From positions 558,001 to 622,000 of the forward strand of contig JADKGY010000001.1 in assembly GCA_016722045.1 (NCBI GenBank): a stretch of 64,000 nt of DNA, in the 5' to 3' direction. Of this stretch, positions 1 through 8,048 are shown in pieces. The first letter of the stretch is position 1; the number at the start of each line of letters is the position of its first letter. The DNA comes from Candidatus Opimibacter skivensis. Its GTDB lineage: Bacteria > Bacteroidota > Bacteroidia > Chitinophagales > Saprospiraceae. A model generated the notes under the pieces. The model was not told where the DNA came from, made no database searches, and saw nothing but the letters and a program-made list of their open reading frames with translations. Position numbers and translations under genes: made by a program.

Positions 1-279
1 TTCCCTGGAGGATTTGGGACCATGGATGAAGTGTTTGAAACATTGACATGGGCACAATTGCATCTACATCAAAAACCTATTCTCCTATACAATCCTGATC
101 ATTTCTACGATCACCTGCTTTATCAGGCAGACCATATGTTGAAGGAAGGGTTTCTAAATAAGAATTCACGTTCACTTCTTTTGTCAACAAGTGATTTGAA
201 TCAGGTGTTGCCCCTGCTTCAAAATTTTAAAGCATCGTTTGCGGATCAATGGACTCTCTCTAAAAAAGAAGGGACATGA
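1..279 (+). CDS. LOG family protein, 3' part only (cut by window start)
   Basis: The reading frame is open from base 1. It shows PGGFGTMDE near the start (bases 4-30), the PGGxGTxxE nucleotide-binding/catalytic motif of the LOG (lysine decarboxylase-like) family. Characterised LOG proteins are cytokinin riboside 5'-monophosphate phosphoribohydrolases, which cleave ribose-phosphate from a purine nucleotide. About 92 C-terminal residues are visible and the upstream half lies outside the window. The in-frame ATG at 22 lies inside the motif and is not the start. The stop TGA overlaps the next ATG (ATGA at 276-279), so translation is probably coupled to the ATP-grasp gene. Family assignment is firm; a cytokinin-type substrate here is only a family inference. 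Confidence 0.85.
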   Translation, partial: FPGGFGTMDEVFETLTWAQLHLHQKPILLYNPDHFYDHLLYQADHMLKEGFLNKNSRSLLLSTSDLNQVLPLLQNFKASFADQWTLSKKEGT

Positions 280-1727
280 ATGTAGATGAGAGCACACAAG
301 TAATACAGCCGGGTAGCTTTGAAAGCCATGATCATTGGTATCCAAAAGCACTGAACGCAGCGATTCACCCGATGATCAATTTTTTCCTTAATCTGGATAA
401 CAAACTGATCATTGACAGATATTGCCATCTGCATCCAAAAGTCAAAGCCGCTAAGCTTCTTGAATTGATTTCATACCAGCCTCTCTATTATAACTGGTCT
501 GGCGCAGATCTGATCAATGTCACCAATGCCCGTGGGAAACGTCAGATGGTCGTGATTGAAAATAATAGTTGTCCATCCGGGCAAAAATCTATGCCATTAA
601 AGGTAGACACCTTACATCAGGGCAGTTATCGTGAACTTATTGAGAAATCATTTCAACCGTATAGTAAAATAAAAAAGCTGAACTCCAATGAAGCCATCGC
701 CGTGTTGTATGATAAAAATGTCATGGAAACCAGCGGTTATGCAGCAACAATGGCTGATGTTTTCCAGCAGCCCGTTTATCTGGTGCCATTTTATGACGGA
801 GCAAATAATGATCATATCCGGTATAAGAATCACTATATCGAAATCCTCGATGAACGAAATAAATGGAAGCAGGTTGTTGCCGCTTTCAGGTATGTGACAC
901 AAAAACCCTGGAATCGCATACCGGTCAGTTCAAAAACAAGAATATATAATCCGATTATTGCTTGTCTCGCGGGAGGCCGCAATAAACTGATCGCATCCAA
1001 GGCCTATGATCAATATAATGGTGAAATTGATCGTATGGGTCTTAAAATCAGAACGCCTGAGACCATCTGGGATGTACAGAAAGATGAAGTTCCGCTGTGG
1101 GTAAAACGTATGGGTGGTCAGGCCGTCATCAAAGTACCTTATAGCAATGCAGGTCAGGGCGTATATACCATTGTAAATGAAAGTGAGTTAAATGATTTTC
1201 TAAGTCGTGATTATGAATATTCAAAATTCATTGTACAATCACTCATCGGTAACTACAGGTGGAGCTCACGTACGGAGTCCGGAAAGTTTTTTCATCTGGG
1301 CACAATTCCAAATGCGAAAGGAGAAACCTATGTCTTTGATCTGAGGATGATGATCTGCGCTACACCTCTTGGCTTCAGACCAGTCTGTGTTTACTCAAGA
1401 AGAGCCAATTCCCCTTTAACTGATACTATTACAGAAGGAACTTCATCATGGGATATGCTGGGTACAAATTTATCCCACAAGGATACACACGGTCAATGGA
1501 CTACAGATACGAACAGACTCATCCTGATGGACAGAAGAGATTTCAATCACCTGGGCATGGGGCTTGATGATCTTATAGAGGCTTATATTCAAACTATACT
1601 CAGCACCATAGCAATTGATAAGATGGCGTGTCGTCTTGTCAATTCAAGAGGTCAGTTTAACTCGAAACTCTTTGCTTCATTCAACGATGATCCATATCTT
1701 ATCAGGGAAATTATGCTTGAAGCATGA
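276..1727 (+). CDS. ATP-grasp carboxylate-amine ligase-like protein of unknown substrate
   Basis: This 483-residue protein has no signal peptide and should be cytoplasmic. The C-terminal half looks like an ATP-grasp fold. There is a GGRNKLIASKAYD segment (residues ~232-244) typical of the start of the ATP-binding region, a KVPYSNAGQGV glycine-rich strand (~286-296) that would hold ATP, and FDLRMMI (~353-359) where metal/substrate residues usually sit. The N-terminal ~200 residues match nothing I recognise. ATP-grasp enzymes join a carboxylate to an amine through an acyl-phosphate. The start overlaps the LOG stop by 4 nt and the stop overlaps the next ATG by 4 nt, so three proteins appear to be made as a set. 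The substrate is unknown. I considered glutathionylspermidine-synthetase-like enzymes but cannot support that. Confidence 0.7.
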   Translation: MNVDESTQVIQPGSFESHDHWYPKALNAAIHPMINFFLNLDNKLIIDRYCHLHPKVKAAKLLELISYQPLYYNWSGADLINVTNARGKRQMVVIENNSCPSGQKSMPLKVDTLHQGSYRELIEKSFQPYSKIKKLNSNEAIAVLYDKNVMETSGYAATMADVFQQPVYLVPFYDGANNDHIRYKNHYIEILDERNKWKQVVAAFRYVTQKPWNRIPVSSKTRIYNPIIACLAGGRNKLIASKAYDQYNGEIDRMGLKIRTPETIWDVQKDEVPLWVKRMGGQAVIKVPYSNAGQGVYTIVNESELNDFLSRDYEYSKFIVQSLIGNYRWSSRTESGKFFHLGTIPNAKGETYVFDLRMMICATPLGFRPVCVYSRRANSPLTDTITEGTSSWDMLGTNLSHKDTHGQWTTDTNRLILMDRRDFNHLGMGLDDLIEAYIQTILSTIAIDKMACRLVNSRGQFNSKLFASFNDDPYLIREIMLEA

Positions 1728-2719
1728 TCAGAAATTTATTGATCGTCACTGATCACTCCACGCATACGGCTTCCAACTCAATATATGAGTTAGGTGTGGC
1801 ACTTAATGCCTGCAGAATAAATGCAAATATTTGGGTCTGTTCGAAAGGTATTAAGGAAAATAAAGACTTCTTCAATTCCATTACAGATGCAGCTATTTAC
1901 GCAACAGCAATCAATTCTTCATTTGCATTCCATCCTTCGGGAATGGGATTCAGCCAGTCAACTGTTCGAATTGACAGAAAGGAAATTGATGCAATAATTG
2001 TCAGGATGCCTCAGCCATTGGATAAACAATTTCTGCTATCACTCAACAACATCGTATCTTCTGAAAAAATCATAAACAATCCGCAGGGTACTATCGAAAC
2101 AAGTTCAAAAGAATTTCTTATCACTGTGGCCCATCTTTGCCCGCCTCTTTCATTATGTCAGAATATAGATGACGCAATTCGTTTAAGCCAGCAAATGGAA
2201 ATCGTACTAAAACCTCTTTATTCATATGGCGGTATAGGCATAGGGAGGTTATCAGATGAATATTATTGGGAAGGAGATACACGATATCCGGCATCAGAAA
2301 TTTCCAGTCGTGCTTTAGAAAATCAATTTCCAATGCTGGCCATGAAATATCTTTCAAATGTTTCACTTGGTGACAAACGAACGATTGTGGTGAACAAAAA
2401 GATTCTTGGATCTGCACTGCGCCTGCCTGCGGAAGGAAGTTGGATTTGTAATGTGGCCAATGGAGGACGTGCGATGATATCAGAAACAGATGAAGATGAA
2501 TTAATAATTGAGCGGGAACTTACACCATTACTCTATGAAAAAGGAGTGATCATGTATGGCTTTGATACATTGACCGATGATAATGGCAAAAGAGTTTTAT
2601 CCGAAATAAATACATTGAGCATTGGAGGCATCGGCCCTTTGAGTGAATTGAGTGGAAGACCAATTTTAAAGGAAGCCGCGGAGCTGTTGTGGGCATACCT
2701 TGAAAAAAGTAACGAATAA
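1724..2719 (+). CDS. Glutathione synthetase-like (GshB/RimK-type) ATP-grasp ligase
   Basis: The protein has 331 residues, near the usual ~315 of bacterial GshB. Visible marks are IIVRMPQPLD (~86-95), where GshB has its DPP-type segment, NNPQGT followed by a Lys-containing stretch (~113-125), the glycine loop LKPLYSYGGIGIGR (~164-177), and GDKRTIVVNKKILGSALRLPAEGSW with a downstream NGGR (~218-250). The last part matches the GDKR...R.PAEG...N...GG pattern of GshB. A Mg-ligand region VLSEINTLSIGG (~295-306) follows. The 4-nt ATGA overlap with the preceding ligase implies coupled translation. I see no glutamate-cysteine ligase of known type here, so true glutathione synthesis is not shown; a dipeptide or tripeptide product made by the two ligases is an inference. 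The stop codon lies inside a heptamer repeat array (2710-2737). Confidence 0.75.
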   Translation: MIRNLLIVTDHSTHTASNSIYELGVALNACRINANIWVCSKGIKENKDFFNSITDAAIYATAINSSFAFHPSGMGFSQSTVRIDRKEIDAIIVRMPQPLDKQFLLSLNNIVSSEKIINNPQGTIETSSKEFLITVAHLCPPLSLCQNIDDAIRLSQQMEIVLKPLYSYGGIGIGRLSDEYYWEGDTRYPASEISSRALENQFPMLAMKYLSNVSLGDKRTIVVNKKILGSALRLPAEGSWICNVANGGRAMISETDEDELIIERELTPLLYEKGVIMYGFDTLTDDNGKRVLSEINTLSIGGIGPLSELSGRPILKEAAELLWAYLEKSNE

Positions 2720-2737
2720 CGGGTAACGAATAACGAT
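2710..2737. repeat. Heptamer tandem array, TAACGAA type (4 units)
   Basis: Four consecutive 7-nt units read TAACGAA, TAACGGG, TAACGAA, TAACGAT. The second unit supplies the TAA stop of the preceding ligase, and the first unit encodes part of its last codons. The same heptamer occurs at 4954-5053 and 31028-31104. Confidence 0.9.
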
Positions 2738-2863
2738 TGATCATTAATTGGTTACAAGCAGTATAAGACTATTTATGGATGAGCAATAAATAAATCTTAA
2801 AAAATCATACATTTTCTTAAATAATCCGCGTCCTCATTTTTTTTCTCCTATATCAATCTAATC

Positions 2864-4000
2864 TTAAATCATATAGTTGCATTTGTTGAATTCAGCGAAA
2901 GACTGAAGAGTGTCTTCGTAAAGTAGATGCAAATTAATTTTTGTTGATTTATCCGCCCAATATTCATTTTTTACCTGCAATTGTTTACTCTTCCGATCGG
3001 CTTTCAAGTCGACACGGCCGACGAATTGATCTTTCCATAAAATTGGCAAACAGAAATAACCATAAATTCTTTTATCAGCAGGAATATAACATTCGATGGT
3101 GTAGTCAAAATCGAAAATCTCTTTGAGACGTCTTCGCCAGATGATCAGATTATCAAATGGAGAAACGAGCATCATTTTTTCAGGCAGCCTGATGTTTTGT
3201 TTGAGAAATTCAGGCAAGGTGAAATAATGCTTTTGTCCATCGATTTGTACAGGAACAATACTTTCTTCTTCCTGCAATTGATGAAATACATCTGTAAATA
3301 TTTTTGAATCGGATTTTCTCAAATGAAATATTTCTTTTGGTGCCGCAATGCCCTGTGCACGAAGTGTAGTTTTGATGAGGTGACTGTAATATTCATGAAG
3401 GGTAGGGGTGGTGGTATCAGTTCCATCAGGAATAATTCTTTCCGGCAAATCATAAACTCGTTGAAATCCTTCACGGTGACTGACCATGAGATCCCCTTCA
3501 AGAAATAACCTTTGCAAAGCCCATTTTGCAGGCTTCCAATCCCACCAGTTGCCGCCTTTGTGATCGGATTCGAAATGACGTGACATCAATGGCCCCTCAT
3601 CACGAACTCGCTTCAATACTTTTTTCATGTCCGCTTTTGAAGTATCCGGCCACCTGTCTTTTTTATCCCTGAAAACATTCATCACCGGAATACTGAACCG
3701 ATAGTCCTGCATTGGCAGATACGCTGCCGCATGAGCCCAGTATTCGAAAATTTCTCTCTTTTTATATTGTGCTTTTTCCAGCCAATCCGATTTATATGAG
3801 GGAATCCTGGACCAAAGAATATGATGATGCGCTCTTTCGACAACTGAGATCGTATCGAGCTGAACATAGCCTAAATGTTTAACCGCATTGACTACAGAAT
3901 TTTGACCTGCTCCAAAAGGGCTTGATTTTGTCAGACCCTGAGCATAAAGGATTATTTTCCTTGCTTTTGCATTGGAAATGGAAATCGGAGAGTTGCTCAC
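2864..4000 (-). CDS. YcaQ/AlkZ-like winged-helix DNA glycosylase
   Basis: This 378-residue protein belongs to the HTH_42 (AlkZ/YcaQ) family, which excises alkylated bases or unhooks interstrand crosslinks. The start contains HLGYVQLDTI, with Q47-L48-D49 in the catalytic position. The QxD form marks the YcaQ branch, while AlkZ itself has QxQ. Also visible are FEYWAHAAAYLP (~86-97), MLVSPFDNLIIWR (C-terminal third, a strongly conserved family block) and the GRVDLKADR segment. Length is typical. The ATG overlaps the TGA of the upstream mscS-like gene by 4 nt, so the two are co-transcribed, although no functional link is obvious. Family is sure; whether it acts on crosslinks or on monoadducts cannot be told from sequence. 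Confidence 0.88.
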   Translation of the reverse strand: MSNSPISISNAKARKIILYAQGLTKSSPFGAGQNSVVNAVKHLGYVQLDTISVVERAHHHILWSRIPSYKSDWLEKAQYKKREIFEYWAHAAAYLPMQDYRFSIPVMNVFRDKKDRWPDTSKADMKKVLKRVRDEGPLMSRHFESDHKGGNWWDWKPAKWALQRLFLEGDLMVSHREGFQRVYDLPERIIPDGTDTTTPTLHEYYSHLIKTTLRAQGIAAPKEIFHLRKSDSKIFTDVFHQLQEEESIVPVQIDGQKHYFTLPEFLKQNIRLPEKMMLVSPFDNLIIWRRRLKEIFDFDYTIECYIPADKRIYGYFCLPILWKDQFVGRVDLKADRKSKQLQVKNEYWADKSTKINLHLLYEDTLQSFAEFNKCNYMI

Positions 4001-4914
4001 GAATCACTTTTGTCAAGTTCCTTCTCTTTGGTGAGGTTAATATTTTTGACGATAGACCTCACCGCTTTTCGCTTGATCTGACGCTCCATTTCGCGGCTGA
4101 ACTGGATCAGGTTGTATTGAAACTTAAGAATCAGAAAATCCTTTTTGATATTGACGACTCGTAAAAAATATGAATTAGGTTCGATGAGATGATGATATTC
4201 ATGCAATGATTCGATCAACTGTTCTTCTAATTCCTCAACAGAACCAATGGAGGACGTAGCAACTTCAAAATCAATACTTGTTTTCTTGATTTGCTTCTTT
4301 GTATAGTTGATGACATCGCTGGTGAAAACGGTGCTATTAGGCATGAATATAATATCATCATCTTCGTTCAACAACGCAGTCTTTGCAATATTGATGTCTA
4401 CGATCTTCCCTTTGTGATCACCGATTTTGACAAAATCATCAATGGAGATTTCTTTACTGAAACTGATGACAATACCACTGATAATATCGGCGATAAAATC
4501 TTTTGAAATGATCGCTATCGCTGCTGCCACGATGGATACCGTAGTGAATATTTTATAAATCTCTATTCCAAATAAGGCAAACGTGGACAGGAAGCCATAG
4601 ACAGCGATGACCATGATAAATATATTGCTCAAACCTACCGTCACATTATCTTTCTTGTTGTAAGGCAGATGTTTCCTTCCGCGGTACACCATCGCCAACA
4701 ACCGGACGAATAGACTGGCGCCAATCAGAAACATAAAAAATCTTAACGCGACAAGAACGACCTGTCCAATAGATGGAAAATTGTTGAGCCATTTGTTGCT
4801 TATAGTATGAAAAAATACCAGTAGGCTGAATAGGACAAGCTCAACCATTAGTTTGAACAGGTAGCGGCCCGGGATGGGTGTTCGTGGACGTTTTATAAGG
4901 TTATTGGTGGTCAC
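3997..4914 (-). CDS. MscS-family mechanosensitive ion channel
   Basis: This 305-residue inner-membrane protein has about four hydrophobic helices in the first ~150 residues, followed by the soluble MscS beta domain. The pore-lining helix and entry to the beta domain are seen as AAAIAIISKDFIADIISGIVISFSKE (quoted in part: positions ~133-158). Then come IDDFVKIGDHKGKIVDI and the family signature ALLNEDDDIIFMPNSTVF (~183-200). It would open under membrane tension during hypo-osmotic shock. It begins with GTG at 4914. The C-terminal tail is charged (KRKAVRSIVKNINLTKEKE). Downstream it overlaps the YcaQ-like gene by 4 nt. Confidence 0.92.
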   Translation of the reverse strand: MTTNNLIKRPRTPIPGRYLFKLMVELVLFSLLVFFHTISNKWLNNFPSIGQVVLVALRFFMFLIGASLFVRLLAMVYRGRKHLPYNKKDNVTVGLSNIFIMVIAVYGFLSTFALFGIEIYKIFTTVSIVAAAIAIISKDFIADIISGIVISFSKEISIDDFVKIGDHKGKIVDINIAKTALLNEDDDIIFMPNSTVFTSDVINYTKKQIKKTSIDFEVATSSIGSVEELEEQLIESLHEYHHLIEPNSYFLRVVNIKKDFLILKFQYNLIQFSREMERQIKRKAVRSIVKNINLTKEKELDKSDS

Positions 4915-4953
4915 GGGTTAATGGCGTAAAAGGTAAATATACGGTATAACAAT

Positions 4954-5053
4954 TAACGAATAACGAGTAACGAGTAACGAATATTGAGTACAACAACGAT
5001 GCCGCCATACGAAGTTATGAAGCGGGAACTAGTAACAAGTAACGAATATTGAG
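4954..5053. repeat. Heptamer arrays, TAACGAA/TAACGAG type
   Basis: At 4954-4981 there are four heptamers (TAACGAA, TAACGAG, TAACGAG, TAACGAA) followed by a variant TATTGAG. A second short run at 5033-5053 is TAACAAG, TAACGAA, TATTGAG. The array occupies the spacer upstream of the mscS-like gene. Confidence 0.85.
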
Positions 5054-5100
5054 CAGAAATAAAACGACATTGTTAGGCGGTTAACCCACGTCTGTGCGTT

Positions 5101-5119
5101 TTCAAGGCTGTGCCTTGAA
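5101..5119. repeat. Triloop hairpin (TTCAAGGC arms)
   Basis: TTCAAGGC (5101-5108), TGT, GCCTTGAA (5112-5119) form a perfect 8-bp stem with a 3-nt loop. The core GGC-TGT-GCC is shared with the hairpins at 8908-9158. A second inverted pair, CGCCTTCG (5128-5135) and CGAAGGCG (5167-5174), follows and touches the 3' end of the tRNA-Ser gene. No run of T follows, so it is not a clear intrinsic terminator. Confidence 0.7.
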
Positions 5120-5172
5120 CTTAGGTTCGCCTTCGTACCTGACTAGCGTGTAAGTACTTCGGCGAGCGAAGG

Positions 5173-5259
5173 CGGAGAGAGAGGGATTCGAACCCTCGGT
5201 GCAGTTGCCCGCACAACAGTTTTCGAGACTGTCCCATTAAACCACTCTGGCATCTCTCC
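5173..5259 (-). tRNA. tRNA-Ser (anticodon CGA)
   Basis: Read on the minus strand, a 7-bp acceptor stem (GGAGAGA with TCTCTCC) closes an 87-nt type II tRNA. The anticodon loop is CTCGAAA, giving anticodon CGA (codon UCG). There is a long variable arm, a T-loop GTTCGAATC, and discriminator G as expected for serine. CCA is not encoded. It lies immediately downstream of tyrS on the same strand. Confidence 0.95.
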
Positions 5260-5267
5260 CTTTAGTC

Positions 5268-6548
5268 TTACACAAATTCAACGACATACTTATTCTTCTT
5301 TCCATTCTCGATCATCACAAATCGATCGTGCAACAGATCTGATGACTTACATACAAAGGCGATATCTGTAATCTTATCCTTGTTCAATGAAATTGCATTT
5401 GATTCAATCGATCGTCGCGCTTCACTTCTTGACGAATTTATTTTTGTCTTTTCACTGAGTAAATCGATGATATTAATACCATTGATCAATTCATCCTTAT
5501 TGATCTGAAAGGACGGAATTTCCTGAGAGATCAATTCAAGACTCTTTATGTCAAGATTTAAAAGCTGTTCCTTACTTGCTTTTGGATTGAACAGGATATT
5601 GGAAACATTGTTAGCAGCTTCATACGCTTTTTCTCCATGTATCCTGATTGTAAGTTCTTCTCCTAATATCGCTTTCAGCGTATTTGGATCATGACCAAAA
5701 TCCGTTTCCAATAATTCTATTTCATCTTTCTTTAGCAGAGAAAAAAACCTGTATAATTTCGGAAGATCTTTATCATCCACATTAAGCCAGAATTGATAGA
5801 ACTTATATGGAGATGTCATCATCGGATCCAACCAGACATTTCCTTCTTCACTCTTGCCAAATTTTTTCCCATCTGCTTTGGTCAGCAGTGGGGTAGTAAG
5901 TGCAAATGCATTACTTCCTGAAATATTTCTTCTTATGAATTCTGTCCCTGAAGTAATATTTCCCCACTGATCAGACCCCCCCATCTGGAGCACACAATCA
6001 TGATCCCGGTACAGACATAAAAAATCATAGGCCTGCAACAATTGATAGCTGAATTCGGTATACGACATTCCGGTATCCATCCTGTTTTTAACAGAGTCCT
6101 TTGATAACATGTAATTGATCGTGATATGTTTTCCGACGTCCCTCAGAAAATCAAGGGCATTCATGTCTCTATAGAAATCGAGATTATTGATCAGGACGGC
6201 AGCATTCGGGCCTTCGAAATCAAGAAGTTTACGAACCTGTGCCGCCTGATGAGCAAGATTATGGTCAAGCTCTTCATATGATTTCAGTTCGCGCTCAGCA
6301 TCTTTTCCTGATGGATCGCCGATGCGACCGGTGGCTCCTCCCATCAAAACAATAGGTTTGTGGCCGCTCAGTTGAAAAAATTTGAGAATCATGATCTGTA
6401 CCAGGTTACCTATGGTCATTGAAGGAGCGGTGGGATCAAAACCTATATAACCCGTCACCATACCACTGGCTAGCTTCTCTTCAACACCTGGTGTGAGGTC
6501 ATGGATCATGCCTCTCCACTTCAATTCTTCGATAAAGGATTTCTTCAT
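5268..6548 (-). CDS. tyrS: Tyrosyl-tRNA synthetase
   Basis: This 426-residue class Ic synthetase charges tRNA-Tyr. The Rossmann domain begins with GYIGFDPTAPSMTIGNL (residues 33-49). It contains YMLSKDSVKNRM, SYQLLQAYDFLCL and QMGGSDQWGNIT (tyrosine and tRNA pocket), and the KMSKS loop is GKKFGKS, of the KFGKS form usual in bacterial TyrRS. The C-terminal ~90 residues form an S4-like RNA-binding domain (SRSEARRSIESNAISLNKDKI). Odd point: the HIGH motif reads T45-I-G-N48. T40 is kept, but the first His (H45 in the Geobacillus enzyme, which stabilises the ATP gamma-phosphate) is Thr, codon ACC. Otherwise the protein is full length. It lies 8 nt upstream of tRNA-Ser. Confidence 0.97.
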   Translation of the reverse strand: MKKSFIEELKWRGMIHDLTPGVEEKLASGMVTGYIGFDPTAPSMTIGNLVQIMILKFFQLSGHKPIVLMGGATGRIGDPSGKDAERELKSYEELDHNLAHQAAQVRKLLDFEGPNAAVLINNLDFYRDMNALDFLRDVGKHITINYMLSKDSVKNRMDTGMSYTEFSYQLLQAYDFLCLYRDHDCVLQMGGSDQWGNITSGTEFIRRNISGSNAFALTTPLLTKADGKKFGKSEEGNVWLDPMMTSPYKFYQFWLNVDDKDLPKLYRFFSLLKKDEIELLETDFGHDPNTLKAILGEELTIRIHGEKAYEAANNVSNILFNPKASKEQLLNLDIKSLELISQEIPSFQINKDELINGINIIDLLSEKTKINSSRSEARRSIESNAISLNKDKITDIAFVCKSSDLLHDRFVMIENGKKNKYVVEFV

Positions 6549-6616
6549 GTTACCGGCTCATTTGATCAGATGAGAGAGCAAAAATGAAAATTTGATCTCA
6601 TATTTGAGGAAGAAAA

Positions 6617-6650
6617 GATTTTCGATTTTCGATTTTCGATTTTCGATTTG
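6617..6650. repeat. Heptamer array, GATTTTC (4 units plus a partial)
   Basis: Four exact GATTTTC units span 6617-6644, followed by GATTTG. The array sits in the divergent spacer between tyrS and the ABC permease gene and runs into a possible but unlikely TTG start at 6648. Confidence 0.9.
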
Positions 6651-6671
6651 TTTTTTAAGAGGTTAAAATTG

Positions 6672-7949
6672 ATGGGATACGAACCGTGGATTGCAAGAAA
6701 GTTGATGGCTTCGGGAGGAGGAGGTTTTACACGTATTATACTTTGGATCGCAACTGGTGCCGTGGGTCTTTCTGTGGCGGTGATGATTGTGTCATTGGCA
6801 TTGATGACAGGATTTAAACATGAGATCACGCGTAAGATGTTTGGGTTTTGGGGACATATTCATATCTCGGATCCAAGATCTGTGAGGTCTTATGAGGCTC
6901 TGCCTTTTGAATACGATTCGACATTGGTGCAGAATATTGAAAATATCCGGAAGGTAGATTATACACCTCCGGCGGGGTCAAGATCAGGTGATAAAGTGCA
7001 GACCTCCGAAGGTGGTGTTCATCATGTGCAGGCATATATTTATCTGCCGGGTATCATTACACATGATGAGCAGCTTGAAGGAATCGTACTCAAAGGAATA
7101 GGAAAAGATTATGACTGGAATAGTATCAATCAATTCCGGGTCTCTGATTCGACATGGTCGTCACTGGCGATTGATGAACTCATTATCTCTCAGGTCACGG
7201 CGACAAGGCTCAGACTGAATGTGGGTGATAAATTGATCCTTCATTTTATTGGAAAAGAACAACAACTGCAGCGCCGATTTACGATCAAGGGAATCTACAA
7301 GACGGGACTTGAAGAAAATGATTCGAAGTTTGCATTGGCTTCTATTGATCGGGTGAGAGAGTTGTTGGGTTGGTCGGATACTCAGGTGAGTGGCATTGAG
7401 ATCTCGATTGAAAATATTGCTGATCTCAATCTGATCACGGATTATATCTACCAGGAAGAAATACCACCACATCTGTATGCAGAAAATATTAAAGAAAAAT
7501 TTCCGAGTTTGTTTGAATGGCTTGAGCTGCAGGATATCAATACGATCGTGATCATAGGGTTGATGCTGGCGGTGGCGATTATCAATATGATTACGGCTTT
7601 GTTGATCCTGATATTGGAGCGTACGCAAATGATCGGGATATTGAAGAGTATGGGTGCTCGTGACAAATCGATACGACAGGTATTTTTATGGTTTGCAATG
7701 TTTATAACGATAGGGGGGATATTGATAGGAAATGTGTTGGGATTGGGTCTGGTTTTACTTGAGGATAAATATCAATTCATCAAATTGAATGAAGCGGATT
7801 ATTATCTTAATTATGCGCCGGTGATGGTGATGCCCTGGCATTTGCTGGTGGTAAATATTGGAGCGTTATTGCTTATTGGAATTTGTCTTATAGCGCCTTC
7901 ATTTTTAGTGAGTAAAATTAATCCGATAAAGACGATACATTTTAATTAA
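6672..7949 (+). CDS. LolC/LolE/FtsX-like ABC transporter permease
   Basis: This inner-membrane permease has about 425 residues and four transmembrane helices. One lies near the N-terminus (IILWIATGAVGLSVAVMIVS), followed by a ~230-residue periplasmic domain of the MacB/LolC type. Three more helices lie at the end, including IVIIGLMLAVAIINMITALLILIL, followed by the family hallmark ERTQMIGILKSMGA. The last motif is the cytoplasmic coupling loop that contacts a LolD-like ATPase. Family members release lipoproteins from the inner membrane or act in envelope stress and efflux. No ATPase gene is adjacent. I chose ATG 6672 (MGYEPWIARKLM, preceded by AGAGG at 6658-6662) rather than TTG 6648, which lies in the heptamer repeat. 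Confidence 0.88.
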   Translation: MGYEPWIARKLMASGGGGFTRIILWIATGAVGLSVAVMIVSLALMTGFKHEITRKMFGFWGHIHISDPRSVRSYEALPFEYDSTLVQNIENIRKVDYTPPAGSRSGDKVQTSEGGVHHVQAYIYLPGIITHDEQLEGIVLKGIGKDYDWNSINQFRVSDSTWSSLAIDELIISQVTATRLRLNVGDKLILHFIGKEQQLQRRFTIKGIYKTGLEENDSKFALASIDRVRELLGWSDTQVSGIEISIENIADLNLITDYIYQEEIPPHLYAENIKEKFPSLFEWLELQDINTIVIIGLMLAVAIINMITALLILILERTQMIGILKSMGARDKSIRQVFLWFAMFITIGGILIGNVLGLGLVLLEDKYQFIKLNEADYYLNYAPVMVMPWHLLVVNIGALLLIGICLIAPSFLVSKINPIKTIHFN

Positions 7950-8048
7950 AAAGAGCATAGAACCAAAATAAATTATGCTTAATCTAGTTCAATGATTCCC
8001 TATCGCTGATGATTTTTCTTCAATACTATTTCTTGACTTTTTCTGGGC

